Part shown: positions 36,257 to 44,275 of the stretch, in pieces
How positions within the stretch are numbered: position 1 is the stretch's first letter
Layout of the letters: every line of letters begins with the position of its first letter
From: Sporobacter termitidis DSM 10068
GTDB lineage: Bacteria; Bacillota; Clostridia; Oscillospirales; Oscillospiraceae
DNA length: 64,000 nt
Reading direction: 5' to 3'
NCBI RefSeq assembly: GCF_900130065.1
Contig: NZ_FQXV01000001.1
Coordinates: 216,572-280,571, forward strand
Program-made: the position numbers and the translations under genes
Notes under the pieces: generated by a model
Told to the model about the DNA's origin: nothing
What the model saw: the letters and a program-made list of their open reading frames with translations, nothing else
The model's database searches: none

Positions 36257-36625
36257 ATGGGAAAAAACTGGCGTGTCGCCACGGCAAGCACGGACGGCAC
36301 CGTCGTTGACGAACACTTCGGCCGAGCCGAGGATTTCTATATCTACGATATCGGCCCGGACGGGGCTTATTCACTTCTTGAAAAGCGGTCCGTCCATCCC
36401 TCGGGCGAAGGACTTGGACACACGGAGGACGCGATGCTTGAAAAGATCACCGCCCTGCGCGACTGCTGCGCGATTCTCGTCGTGCAGATCGGCCCGGGCG
36501 CCAGAAGAAGCCTCGAGCTCAACAGGATCGCCGTTTTCGAGGCGCCCGGCGATGTTGGCGCGGCGCTGCGCGCGCTGGCTAAATATTTCGTCAGGACGAA
36601 TTACAGTCCCCTGCCGGGCCTGTAA
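36257..36625 (+). CDS. NifX-like cofactor carrier (dinitrogenase Fe-Mo cofactor domain), copy 1
   Basis: A 122-residue single-domain protein of the NifX/NafY/NifB-C-terminal family, which binds NifB-co or FeMo-co precursors in transit. It begins with the strand KNWRVATAS and has the HFG motif (DEHFGRAEDFYIY) and the family end FEAPGDVGAALRALAKYF. The start is ATG 36257, after GGGGTG. Together with copy 2 it supplies the NifX function that this short NifB lacks. Confidence 0.85.
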   Translation: MGKNWRVATASTDGTVVDEHFGRAEDFYIYDIGPDGAYSLLEKRSVHPSGEGLGHTEDAMLEKITALRDCCAILVVQIGPGARRSLELNRIAVFEAPGDVGAALRALAKYFVRTNYSPLPGL

Positions 36626-36667
36626 TTCACCCCTGCCGAATACCTGAAAATACGGGAGGGATGGATA

Positions 36668-37024
36668 ATGCCACTCAGGATCGCCGCGGCCAGCAGTGAC
36701 GGCAAGGTCGTCAACCGCCACTTCGGCGCCGCCCGACAATTTCTGATCTTCGACGTTGACGGCGCCGGCATCCGCTTCGTCGAAAAGCGGGAGAGCGAGC
36801 CCCCGTGCAGCCAGGGGGCGCACGACGACCAGAAATTGCAGCATACGATACGGCTCATGGCGGACTGCGACGCCGTTCTCGTCAGCAGAATCGGCCCCGT
36901 CGCGGCGGCGCTGCTGGCCCAGTCGGGGATTTCCGCCATGGAATTCGGCGGGTTTATCGAAGATGCGGTTTACAAGCTCGTTAATTCATATTATGATGAT
37001 AGGAAATCCATCAAAAATGAGTGA
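36668..37024 (+). CDS. NifX-like cofactor carrier, copy 2
   Basis: A 118-residue paralogue of the preceding protein: LRIAAASSDGKVV, the HFG motif in NRHFGAARQFLIF, and a Cys in PPCSQGAHDDQKL that lines up with the cofactor-binding loop. Only the fold and HFG are shared with copy 1; the two are quite divergent, so they may handle different steps, such as receipt from NifB and delivery to the D-like subunit. GGGAGGG precedes the ATG. Confidence 0.83.
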   Translation: MPLRIAAASSDGKVVNRHFGAARQFLIFDVDGAGIRFVEKRESEPPCSQGAHDDQKLQHTIRLMADCDAVLVSRIGPVAAALLAQSGISAMEFGGFIEDAVYKLVNSYYDDRKSIKNE

Positions 37025-37650
37025 ACGGCATGAAAAACCCCCTGAACTATCAGACGACGGAATTTGACTGCGGCCCGACAACGCTGATGAACGCCATGAG
37101 CTTCCTGTTCCGGCGCGAAGATATCCCGCCCGATATTATGAAGCATATCATGCTCTACAGCCTGGACGCGTATAATGTCAAGGGAGAATTCGGGAAAAAC
37201 GGCACCTCGCAGATGGCGATGATGTTTTTGTGCAACTGGCTCAATCAGTTCGCCAAGGTGAAAAAATTTCCGCTTCACTGTGAGTTCCTGACCGGGGCGG
37301 ATGTGTCCGTCAGTCAAACCAGCAAAATCGTCGCCTGCCTGCAGCAGGGCGGCGCCGTTGTCGTCCGGCTGCGCCACGTGGGCTGGCATTACGTTTTGCT
37401 GACCGGCGCGGACAATGAAAACGTCTTCATGTTCGACCCCTATTACCGCAAAAAGCCGTTCAATACGAACGGCGTCGCCCTGATCACCGACGAACCGTTT
37501 TCAAAAAACCGCAGCGTATCGTATGAGATTCTGAGCGGTGAGGGCAACAGCATGTATAACCTGGGTCCGAAGGACGTCCGGGAGGCCATCATTCTGTTCA
37601 ATCTTGAAACGCAGAAAACCCCCGCCAGAACGATTGAGTATTTCATCTGA
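37021..37650 (+). CDS. Papain-fold cysteine peptidase/acyltransferase (C39 or BtrH-N like)
   Basis: A 209-residue protein with a catalytic triad of papain-fold type: Cys17 in FDCGPTTLMNAM, His in VGWHYVLLTG and Asp in MFDPYY. It has no membrane segment or signal peptide. It starts at a GTG overlapping the NifX stop (GTGA) or at the ATG nine bases on. Being last in the nitrogenase-like operon it might process a peptide, hydrolyse a thiol conjugate such as a gamma-glutamyl or cysteinyl amide, or be unrelated. I know of no such protein in nif or mar clusters. Confidence 0.7.
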   Translation: MNGMKNPLNYQTTEFDCGPTTLMNAMSFLFRREDIPPDIMKHIMLYSLDAYNVKGEFGKNGTSQMAMMFLCNWLNQFAKVKKFPLHCEFLTGADVSVSQTSKIVACLQQGGAVVVRLRHVGWHYVLLTGADNENVFMFDPYYRKKPFNTNGVALITDEPFSKNRSVSYEILSGEGNSMYNLGPKDVREAIILFNLETQKTPARTIEYFI

Positions 37651-37751
37651 ACCATTTCGCCGCGGCCGTTTCCGCGCCCTGTAGTCAGGACGCGTCTGTT
37701 GTGGTATACTAAAAGCACTCGGTTTGAAATACGAAAAAACAATAGCAAAGG

Positions 37752-37778
37752 AAGACCGAAGAACAGCTTCGGTCTTTT
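37752..37778 (+). terminator. Intrinsic terminator
   Basis: A 10-bp stem (37752-37761 with 37767-37776) and a short TTTT. It lies 100 bp after the peptidase gene and 60 bp before the next gene. A TATACT -10 at about 37703-37708 with a weak -35 lies before it, so it could also act as an attenuator of the Cys-rich gene. Confidence 0.65.
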
Positions 37779-37839
37779 CACTTTTCAGCGTGTGTTTCGT
37801 CACCGCTGGGAAGCATATATGCTGCGGAGGATATGCAAC

Positions 37840-38352
37840 ATGACCCCTACGGATAAAAGAAGCTGCGGCGGCTGTGCCGGCTGCGGTGCCCAAAGCCGCC
37901 AGGCCTGCGGCCGGAGCGGCTGCTGCGGCGGATGCAGCAGAGAGATCGTCATTTCCGAGCCCGAAAGGGACTTTCTGCTGCTCCTGGCGCAAATCCCCTT
38001 TCTTCCTCTGGCGCGGTTTATCCGGAAAAGCGCTGCGCCGGAAGGGCCCGACGCAGTGGCGCTGGCGCCGGTTTATATAAATTCCGCGGGCGATTCCATG
38101 GACGCCGTGCAGACGACGAGCCTTGTTCTGCGCGCCCTGGAGAGCAAACGCCTGATTACGCTGGATTACGATAAGCCGCTGAGCAATTTCGATTATTCAA
38201 TTTACGGAGAATCGCCCCTGTTCAAAGACTTCAAAGCCGCCGGTCAGGACGGCAACCATCGGGATGGGCCGCCGCCCGGGCAGTCTGTGCTCGAATGCGG
38301 CAGCATCGCTTTGACGTCACTCGGCCAGGAGGCCCTGGACAGCCTGGAGTAA
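37840..38352 (+). CDS. Cys-rich hypothetical protein, possible metal- or redox-sensing regulator
   Basis: A 170-residue protein. Seven cysteines (9, 12, 15, 23, 28, 29, 32) crowd the first 32 residues with Gly between them, a likely metal or Fe-S binding segment. The remainder is helical with a winged-helix flavour: TSLVLRALESKRLITLDYD and, near the end, IALTSLGQEALDSLE, which resembles the wing and last helix of MarR/PadR-type regulators. No family name can be given. I start at ATG 37840 after GGAGG; the upstream part of the open frame spans the terminator. If it is a regulator it is a good candidate for the operator at 27434-27460. Confidence 0.6.
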   Translation: MTPTDKRSCGGCAGCGAQSRQACGRSGCCGGCSREIVISEPERDFLLLLAQIPFLPLARFIRKSAAPEGPDAVALAPVYINSAGDSMDAVQTTSLVLRALESKRLITLDYDKPLSNFDYSIYGESPLFKDFKAAGQDGNHRDGPPPGQSVLECGSIALTSLGQEALDSLE

Positions 38353-38396
38353 CCGGCATCGCAGTCCGCCGGCCGTCATGCGTCTTAAAAAAATGC

Positions 38397-38431
38397 GGAC
38401 TCGCTTATCACAAGCGAGTCCACGTTTTTTT
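38397..38431 (+). terminator. Intrinsic terminator
   Basis: A perfect 10-bp stem (38397-38406 with 38412-38421) followed by ACG and a T7 run. It ends the Cys-rich gene. The following stretch to 38659 is AT-rich, promoter-like and without a gene. Confidence 0.9.
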
Positions 38432-38592
38432 ATGTGCATACGTAAGGGACAGCATCTCAGCCGTATTATCACATTTAGATAGTTTTGTATTAGTAAATTT
38501 TTACAACTTTTCGTATTTTTTATATACGCGCATTGTAGTAAGATACTATAAGGACAGCATATTTTGAAGCGATGGGTAAGACACCGGAAGCT

Positions 38593-38631
38593 GTAAGCTG
38601 TAACGCGCCGTTTTTCGCAGGCGCGGCTTAC
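38593..38631 (+). promoter_or_regulatory. Leader hairpin upstream of the corrinoid-protein gene
   Basis: A two-part stem, GTAAGC with GCTTAC (38593-38598, 38626-38631) and GCGCC with GGCGC (38605-38609, 38620-38624), enclosing a T-rich loop, ends 13 bp before the AGGAGG ribosome site. I see no B12 box, so it is not an obvious cobalamin riboswitch. Its role is unknown. Confidence 0.35.
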
Positions 38632-38659
38632 ATATTTAACATTAGGAGGTCATGTTGAC

Positions 38660-39295
38660 ATGTCAAAAATCAAGGAAGTCGCCAACGCGGTGGAGCTCGG
38701 CAAGGTCAAGCTGATCGAAGGTCTCGTACAGGAGGCGCTGGACGCCGGTGACGACCCCAACGCCATTCTGAATGAGGGCATGATCGGCGCAATGAGCGTC
38801 GTGGGCGCCAAATTTCAGGCCAATGAGATTTTTGTTCCAGAGATGCTCGTCGCGGCCAAGACGATGAAAAAGGGTGTCGAGGTCCTGAAGCCCCACCTGG
38901 CCGGAGACAGCGTCGGCAAGCGCGGCAAGTACATCATCGGCACCGTGGCGGGCGACCTGCATGACATCGGCAAAAACCTGGTGGCGCTGATGATCGAAAG
39001 CGCCGGCTTTGAGGTGATCGACCTGGGCGTCGACGTTCCGGCCGACAAATTCGTTCAGGCTGTCAAGGCCAATCCCGACTGCAAGCTCGTCGGCGCGTCC
39101 GCCCTTCTGACGACGACGATGGATTCCCTCAAGAACACCGTCCAGACGATAATCGACGCCGGCTGCAAGGAGCAGGTGAAGATCATGGTCGGCGGCGCGC
39201 CCATCACCCAGGCGTTTGCCGACGAGATCGGCGCCGACGCCTATACGCCCGACGCCGGCGCCGCCGCCGTCAAGGCCGTCACGCTTGTCAGTTAA
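38660..39295 (+). CDS. Corrinoid-binding methyl-carrier protein (MtaC/MttC/MtbC type)
   Basis: A 211-residue protein with an N-terminal four-helix cap (to about 85) and a B12-binding Rossmann domain. The lower-ligand motif D-x-H-x-x-G is DLHDIGKN, followed by GASALLTTTM (S-x-L) and VGGAPI (GG). Such proteins carry methyl groups from methylamines, methanol, methylthiols or O-methyl aromatics between two methyltransferases. Neither a substrate methyltransferase nor a RamA-type activator is encoded in the window. Its terminators on both sides make it a monocistron. AGGAGG precedes the ATG. Confidence 0.9.
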   Translation: MSKIKEVANAVELGKVKLIEGLVQEALDAGDDPNAILNEGMIGAMSVVGAKFQANEIFVPEMLVAAKTMKKGVEVLKPHLAGDSVGKRGKYIIGTVAGDLHDIGKNLVALMIESAGFEVIDLGVDVPADKFVQAVKANPDCKLVGASALLTTTMDSLKNTVQTIIDAGCKEQVKIMVGGAPITQAFADEIGADAYTPDAGAAAVKAVTLVS

Positions 39296-39348
39296 AGCCC
39301 CGTAGGCTTCAACTGAGAAAGGCAGCCCTTTCCATAGAGTCCTTCAAC

Positions 39349-39379
39349 AAAGACGCCGCAGATTTTTTGCGGCGTCTTT
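39349..39379. terminator. Intrinsic terminator, bidirectional
   Basis: An 11-bp stem (39349-39359 with 39369-39379), AAAGACGCCGC paired with its complement around a T-rich loop. It separates the corrinoid gene from the convergent ECF gene. Confidence 0.8.
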
Positions 39380-39398
39380 GTGCGCTTTGAGACTTCCT

Positions 39399-39938
39399 TC
39401 AGCTTGCTCTGGAGGCCCTGGCTTTTTTTACGGCAGGCAGAGCCGCCACGGCGACAGCACCGCCGATCAGGGCGGTGGCGAGCTGCGGCAGAGAAAAGGT
39501 CGCCGATACTGTCGCGGCCTGTTTTGCCGGCAGATTTAAAAACAGGGGGATCAGCAGCCGGACGATAACGAGATATAAAATCAGGAACTTGCCGGCGGCA
39601 CCGGCGACGAGCGCAACCACAGTGCCGATGAACTTTTCCTTAAAAGCCCGCTTGGCCACAAGCTGCCAGATCAGCACCAGTCCACAGTTCCCCAGAGCGA
39701 TAAACGGGATCAGGACCCACAGCGGGCCTATCCCGACGAGCTTTGCCAGAAATGGGGAAATGACGGCCACGACAAGCCCCGACGAAAGCCCGCACGTCAT
39801 GACCGTCATAATCAGAATCAGGTTGACCAGCGAGCCGGTAATCAGGGTAATGCCGAGCGGCGCGGTCGCTATTTGGATCACAACCAGCAACGCGAGGAAA
39901 ATCGCCGTCCGGACGATCCAAAGTGTTTGTTTATTCAT
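39399..39938 (-). CDS. ECF transporter S component (vitamin uptake)
   Basis: A 179-residue protein with five to six hydrophobic helices, an Asn in the first half (GSLVNLILI) and a basic C-terminus. It has the general look of an energy-coupling-factor substrate-binding subunit, working with a shared EcfAAT module encoded elsewhere. The vitamin cannot be told. Its neighbour, a corrinoid protein, makes a cobalamin precursor one guess among several. AAGGAGGCGC precedes the start. Confidence 0.7.
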   Translation of the reverse strand: MNKQTLWIVRTAIFLALLVVIQIATAPLGITLITGSLVNLILIMTVMTCGLSSGLVVAVISPFLAKLVGIGPLWVLIPFIALGNCGLVLIWQLVAKRAFKEKFIGTVVALVAGAAGKFLILYLVIVRLLIPLFLNLPAKQAATVSATFSLPQLATALIGGAVAVAALPAVKKARASRAS

Positions 39939-40124
39939 ATAAGCGCCTCCTTACCTGTTTTGTAAAATAATATACCTTCCTGTCATAAAAATAAATATCA
40001 AAAAGCTCTGTACTGTCGGCGTTTTTTGAATTTTATTTGACAAACCTCATAAAGGATGAGACAATTACATCATCAATCCATATATGTATACTATGATATA
40101 TTATTTGACAGGGAGACGATCTAT

Positions 40125-41321
40125 TTGGGCAAACGTACATATGAGGACGCCCTCGGTTTTCAGACCAAGGCAGTGCATACCGGCAACGACGTTGACCGGG
40201 AGACGGGCGCGATCCGGCGTCCCATCGTCATGGCCAACAGCTACGAGCTGCCGTATGACCCCACGGACATGAACTGGAGCAGCGCCGGAGAAAAGCCGCT
40301 GTATACGCGCAACGGCGGCGCCAACCAAAACTACCTGCAGGAAAAGCTGCGCTCTCTGGAAGGCGGGGACGACTGCGTCGTTCTGGCCAGCGGCGTAGCG
40401 GCGCTGTCGGGGCTTTTCTTCACCCTGCTGACATCCGGGGACCACGCCGTATTTTCAAACATCACGTATATCGCTGTCTATCGCCTGCTCAACGAGCTGC
40501 TGCCGGGAAAATACGGCGTCGGGACGACGATCGTCGACACATCGGACCTGGAGGCCGTCCGTGCCGCCATCCGTCCCAACACAAAGCTGATCCACATCGA
40601 AACGCCGGGGAACCCCACAACGCAGATCAGTGATATTGCCGCCATCGCGCAGCTGGCCCACGACCGCGGCATACTGCTGTCCGTGGACAACACTTTCGCC
40701 TCGCCTTACAGCCAGCGGCCTTTGGAGCTGGGCGCGGACCTTGTCGTGGAAAGCCTGACGAAGTACATCAATGGGCACGGCGACGCGATGGGCGGCGCGG
40801 TCATCGGCCCCAAGGCGCTGATTGACCGTATCCGCGCCGACGCCATGGTCAACCTCGGCGGCGCCATCAGCCCGTTCAACGCCTGGCTGATCATGCGCGG
40901 CGCCGTGACGCTGCCGCTCCGGATGCGGGAGCACAACAACAACGCGCTAGCTGTGGCCCGTTTTCTCGAAGACCAAAAGGGCGTGCGTTTTGTCGCCTAT
41001 CCCGGCCTGGAAAGCCACCGGGGTCACGAGACCGCCAAGCGGCAGATGATCAACGGCTTCGGTGGCGTGTTGGCGTTTGGCCTGAACGCCGACCACGAGA
41101 CGCACAACCGTTTTGTGGCCGCCTTACGGATCATCACCTCCGCCGTCTCCCTGGGTCACGACGAGAGCCTGATTGTATTCCTCGGCGAAAAGGACGAGCG
41201 CCAGTATCTGTATCCGGAGGAGTTTCACGGCGGCTTTTTCCGCCTCAGCGTCGGCATTGAGGACGCACGGGACCTGATTGGGGATTTAAGCCGGGCGCTT
41301 GACGCGGTTGGGTTAAAATAG
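40125..41321 (+). CDS. PLP-dependent trans-sulfuration enzyme (O-acetylhomoserine sulfhydrylase / methionine gamma-lyase family)
   Basis: A 398-residue Cys/Met-metabolism PLP enzyme. PLP lysine in ESLTKYINGH, YTRNGGANQ, and FASPYSQRPLELGAD are typical of the family. The members make or cleave C-S bonds: sulfide or methanethiol addition to O-acetylhomoserine, cystathionine synthesis or cleavage, or methionine breakdown; sequence alone does not choose. I start at TTG 40125, nine bases after AGGGAG; the further upstream ATG at 40056 lies in promoter-like AT-rich DNA with TTGACA and TATACT elements. In the Mar pathway an O-acetylhomoserine sulfhydrylase captures released methanethiol, so this neighbour could serve the nitrogenase-like system. 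Confidence 0.85.
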   Translation: MGKRTYEDALGFQTKAVHTGNDVDRETGAIRRPIVMANSYELPYDPTDMNWSSAGEKPLYTRNGGANQNYLQEKLRSLEGGDDCVVLASGVAALSGLFFTLLTSGDHAVFSNITYIAVYRLLNELLPGKYGVGTTIVDTSDLEAVRAAIRPNTKLIHIETPGNPTTQISDIAAIAQLAHDRGILLSVDNTFASPYSQRPLELGADLVVESLTKYINGHGDAMGGAVIGPKALIDRIRADAMVNLGGAISPFNAWLIMRGAVTLPLRMREHNNNALAVARFLEDQKGVRFVAYPGLESHRGHETAKRQMINGFGGVLAFGLNADHETHNRFVAALRIITSAVSLGHDESLIVFLGEKDERQYLYPEEFHGGFFRLSVGIEDARDLIGDLSRALDAVGLK

Positions 41322-41363
41322 CCGTATATTCAGCCCCCGCCGTGCCTTACTCTGCTAATATTT

Positions 41364-41402
41364 GAAAGACCGGATCGCCCTTGATTTCGGTCTTTCTTTT
41401 TA
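41364..41402 (+). terminator. Intrinsic terminator
   Basis: A 9-bp stem, GAAAGACCG with CGGTCTTTC (41364-41372, 41388-41396), then TTTTT. It ends the trans-sulfuration gene. Confidence 0.85.
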
Positions 41403-41523
41403 TTACGTATCTCCCTTCCGGCCGCGCCGGCGCCGGCGAAATGTCCCGGTATTTTAGGACATGACGCCGTGTCCTGCCCGCATATAGTGTACTAATTGTT
41501 TTCCACTAGCGGGAGGATGGCCC

Positions 41524-43071
41524 ATGAAGCGCGGCAAAAAGATGCTGATGAATACAATACTCCTGACGGGTACGGCGCTCGTCATGCGCTCGGTGGGCAT
41601 GGCGTTTCAGGTCTATCTGTCCAATAAGATCGGCGCCGCAGGCATCGGGCTGTTTCAGCTCATCATGTCCGTCAGTATGCTGGCCGCCACCTTCTCGATC
41701 TCCGGCTCCCGCTTTGCCACGACGCGCCTCGTTTCCGAGGAGCTCGGCCGGTCAAACAACGACGGCGTCAAAGCCGCCGTCCGGCGCTGTCTGATATACG
41801 CCTTCTGCTTTGGGATGGCGGCGGCGTTTCTTCTGTACTTCGGCGCGAACCTAATCGGCCTGACCTGGATCAGGGACGCGCGGACGGTGCTGTCCCTGAA
41901 GCTTCTGGCGCTGAGTCTCCCGGCCTTTTCGATGTCCGCCGTCCTGTCGGGCTATTTCACCGCCGTCACCCGCGTTATCAAATCGGCCGCCGTCCAGGTC
42001 ATCGAGCAGCTCGTCCGTATCGGCGTCGTCGTGGCGGCGCTGTCGCTGGCGACCAACTACACGGTAGAAACAGCCTGTGCCATCATCGTCGCCGGCGGCG
42101 TGGCGGGGGAAATGGCCTCCTTCCTGCTGCTGTTTGTCCTCTATCTCCACGACAGGCGGCGCTATGTATCCCACCATCAGAAAACAACCGACATCACAAA
42201 GCGGCTTTTAAATATCGCCCTGCCGCTGGCGCTCTCGGCCTACGCCAGGACAGCGTTGTCGACCCTGGAGAACCTCCTTGTGCCGCGCGGGTTTAAAAAG
42301 TCCGGCGCTTCCAACGAAAAGGCGCTGGCCGATTACGGGATGATCCAGGGCATGGTCTTCCCCATCATCACCTTCCCGTCCGCCTTCTTTTACTCTTTGG
42401 CCGAGCTGATCGTCCCGGAGCTGACCGAGGCGCAGGTCAACGGGCGGACGCGGGAAATCAGGGATATCGTCGGCAGGATTCTATATATGTGCATCCTGTT
42501 TTCCTTCGGCGTCACCGCCGTCATGTTCTGGTTTTCCGACGTGCTCGGCATATCCGTATATAAAAGCGACGCCGTCGGGCATTATATCCGCCTTCTCGCC
42601 CTTCTGATGCCGGTGATTTTCATGGACAGCGTCACGGACGGCATGCTGCGCGGGCTTGGACAGCAGATGTACTCCATGTTCTATAACATCCTGGATTCCT
42701 TTATCAGCGTCATACTCGTCTACTACATGCTGCCGAAATTCGCGGTCATCGGCTATATCATCATGATCTACTTCACCGACATCTTTAACTTCACCCTCAG
42801 CATCCGCCGGCTCCGCGCCGTGGCAAAATTCCGGCTGCCTGTGAAGAACATCCTCAAAGCGGCGGTATGCGCCGTCGGCGCCGTCAATATCGCGGTGCTC
42901 CTCCTCCGCGTCGTCGGCCTGCCTCTGGCGGCAGGCGGGCTCACGCTGACGGTCCATATCATTCTCTCCCTCCTCATTTACCTCCTGCTGCTCGCCGTAT
43001 TTCGCTGCGTCGGACGCAGCGATATCAAGTGGCTCCGGTCGATGATGGACATGAAAACCGGCGTGTCATAA
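41524..43071 (+). CDS. SpoVB/MurJ-like oligosaccharide flippase
   Basis: A 515-residue membrane protein with about 14 helices from the MOP exporter superfamily. The N-terminus, with LTGTALVMRSVGMAFQVYLSNKIGAAGIGLF, is typical of stage V sporulation protein B, which flips lipid-linked peptidoglycan precursors for the spore cortex. The start is ATG 41524 after GGGAGG. MurJ or other polysaccharide flippases are alternatives. The small inverted repeat AGGACA/TGTCCT at about 41457-41476 lies in front. Confidence 0.82.
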   Translation: MKRGKKMLMNTILLTGTALVMRSVGMAFQVYLSNKIGAAGIGLFQLIMSVSMLAATFSISGSRFATTRLVSEELGRSNNDGVKAAVRRCLIYAFCFGMAAAFLLYFGANLIGLTWIRDARTVLSLKLLALSLPAFSMSAVLSGYFTAVTRVIKSAAVQVIEQLVRIGVVVAALSLATNYTVETACAIIVAGGVAGEMASFLLLFVLYLHDRRRYVSHHQKTTDITKRLLNIALPLALSAYARTALSTLENLLVPRGFKKSGASNEKALADYGMIQGMVFPIITFPSAFFYSLAELIVPELTEAQVNGRTREIRDIVGRILYMCILFSFGVTAVMFWFSDVLGISVYKSDAVGHYIRLLALLMPVIFMDSVTDGMLRGLGQQMYSMFYNILDSFISVILVYYMLPKFAVIGYIIMIYFTDIFNFTLSIRRLRAVAKFRLPVKNILKAAVCAVGAVNIAVLLLRVVGLPLAAGGLTLTVHIILSLLIYLLLLAVFRCVGRSDIKWLRSMMDMKTGVS

Positions 43072-43150
43072 TTTAACAAAAAGGTACTTTTAAATCGTCC
43101 CCGGAAAAGATATAATGCTGTCAATAAAAACTACGAAGGAGATTACGACA

Positions 43151-44266
43151 ATGGCTGACAAATATCTTGGAGAGCCCGTCGGCAAGCTTGGCTTTGGCTA
43201 TATGCGCCTGCCGAAAAAGGGCGAGGAATTCGATCTCGAAACGATCAACCGGATGGTGGACGCGTTCCTCAGCGCCGGAATGACGTATTTCGATACCGCC
43301 TGGGTCTATCAGGGCTCGGAGGAAGCAATGCGCAAAACGCTCGTGGAGCGCCATCCCCGCGGCACATATACCATCGCCACAAAGCTCCCGGTCCGCATGG
43401 CCGCGGCGCCGGAAGACCTTATCAGATTCTTCAACACGTCGCTGGAGCGCCTGGGCACCGATTACATTGATTTCTACCTGCTGCACGGCCTGGACGCAAA
43501 GCTCAACGAAAAAGCGGAGAGCCTGGGTGCCTGGGAGCTCGTCCAAAGGCTGAAGGCGGAGGGGCGGGTCCGTCACTACGGCTTCTCCTTCCACGGCAAG
43601 CCCGAGGACCTGGAGGAGATACTGGCAAAGCACCCGGACGCCGAGTTCGTTCAGCTCCAGATCAACTATCTCGACTGGGACAGCAAGGACGTCCAGTCCC
43701 GCCGCCTGTACGAGATCGCCAGAAGCCACAACAAGCCGGTGACCATTATGGAGCCTATCAAGGGCGGCATGCTGGCCAGTGAGACCTCGGCCATCGCCCC
43801 CGTGCTCAAAGCCGTCCATCCCGACACTTCCGTCGCCTCCTGGGCGCTGCGGTTTGCCATGAACCTGGACGGCCTCATCGCCGTTTTAAGCGGCATGGGG
43901 CGCCTGGAGCAAATGCAGGACAACCTGCGCACGGTGCAACACCTGAAGCCCTTCAGCGACGCCGAGGTCCAAGCCGTCGGCGACGCCGCGGAGCTCCTCC
44001 GGAGCTCTCCGAGGATCCCCTGCACCGGCTGCCGTTACTGCGTGGAGGGCTGCCCCTCAAAGATCAACATCCCGATGATGATGAACCTGTACAGCGATTA
44101 TCTCGTCTATAAGACGACGGCTAACGTGGACCACGTCTACGAAATCTTTACAAACAACGGCGCCAAGGCAAAGGACTGCGTGGCCTGCCGGTCCTGCGAG
44201 GAGCACTGCCCTCAGAAGATCGAAATTTCCGGCACCATCGCCAAGCTCTCGGCGCTTCTGGACTGA
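43151..44266 (+). CDS. Aldo/keto reductase with C-terminal 2x4Fe-4S ferredoxin domain
   Basis: A 371-residue protein. The TIM-barrel reductase (1-285) has the catalytic set Asp and Tyr in FDTAWVY, Lys in IATKLP and His in YLLHGLD. The C-terminal domain carries two Fe-S motifs, CTGCRYCVEGCP and CVACRSCEEHCP. This is a common anaerobe protein that probably passes electrons between NAD(P)H or flavin and ferredoxin. GAAGGAG precedes ATG 43151; the upstream part of the frame covers a TATAAT promoter. The alpha/beta hydrolase gene follows within 10 bp. Confidence 0.9.
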   Translation: MADKYLGEPVGKLGFGYMRLPKKGEEFDLETINRMVDAFLSAGMTYFDTAWVYQGSEEAMRKTLVERHPRGTYTIATKLPVRMAAAPEDLIRFFNTSLERLGTDYIDFYLLHGLDAKLNEKAESLGAWELVQRLKAEGRVRHYGFSFHGKPEDLEEILAKHPDAEFVQLQINYLDWDSKDVQSRRLYEIARSHNKPVTIMEPIKGGMLASETSAIAPVLKAVHPDTSVASWALRFAMNLDGLIAVLSGMGRLEQMQDNLRTVQHLKPFSDAEVQAVGDAAELLRSSPRIPCTGCRYCVEGCPSKINIPMMMNLYSDYLVYKTTANVDHVYEIFTNNGAKAKDCVACRSCEEHCPQKIEISGTIAKLSALLD

Positions 44267-44275
44267 TGTGTGGCG

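Noticed and set aside
38432-38659. Cobalamin riboswitch before the corrinoid gene
   Set aside because: No B12-box-like sequence was found; only a short two-part hairpin is present.
39939-40124. SAM riboswitch or T-box before the trans-sulfuration gene
   Set aside because: The stretch is AT-rich with promoter-like hexamers but has no conserved SAM-I or T-box core that I can recognise.
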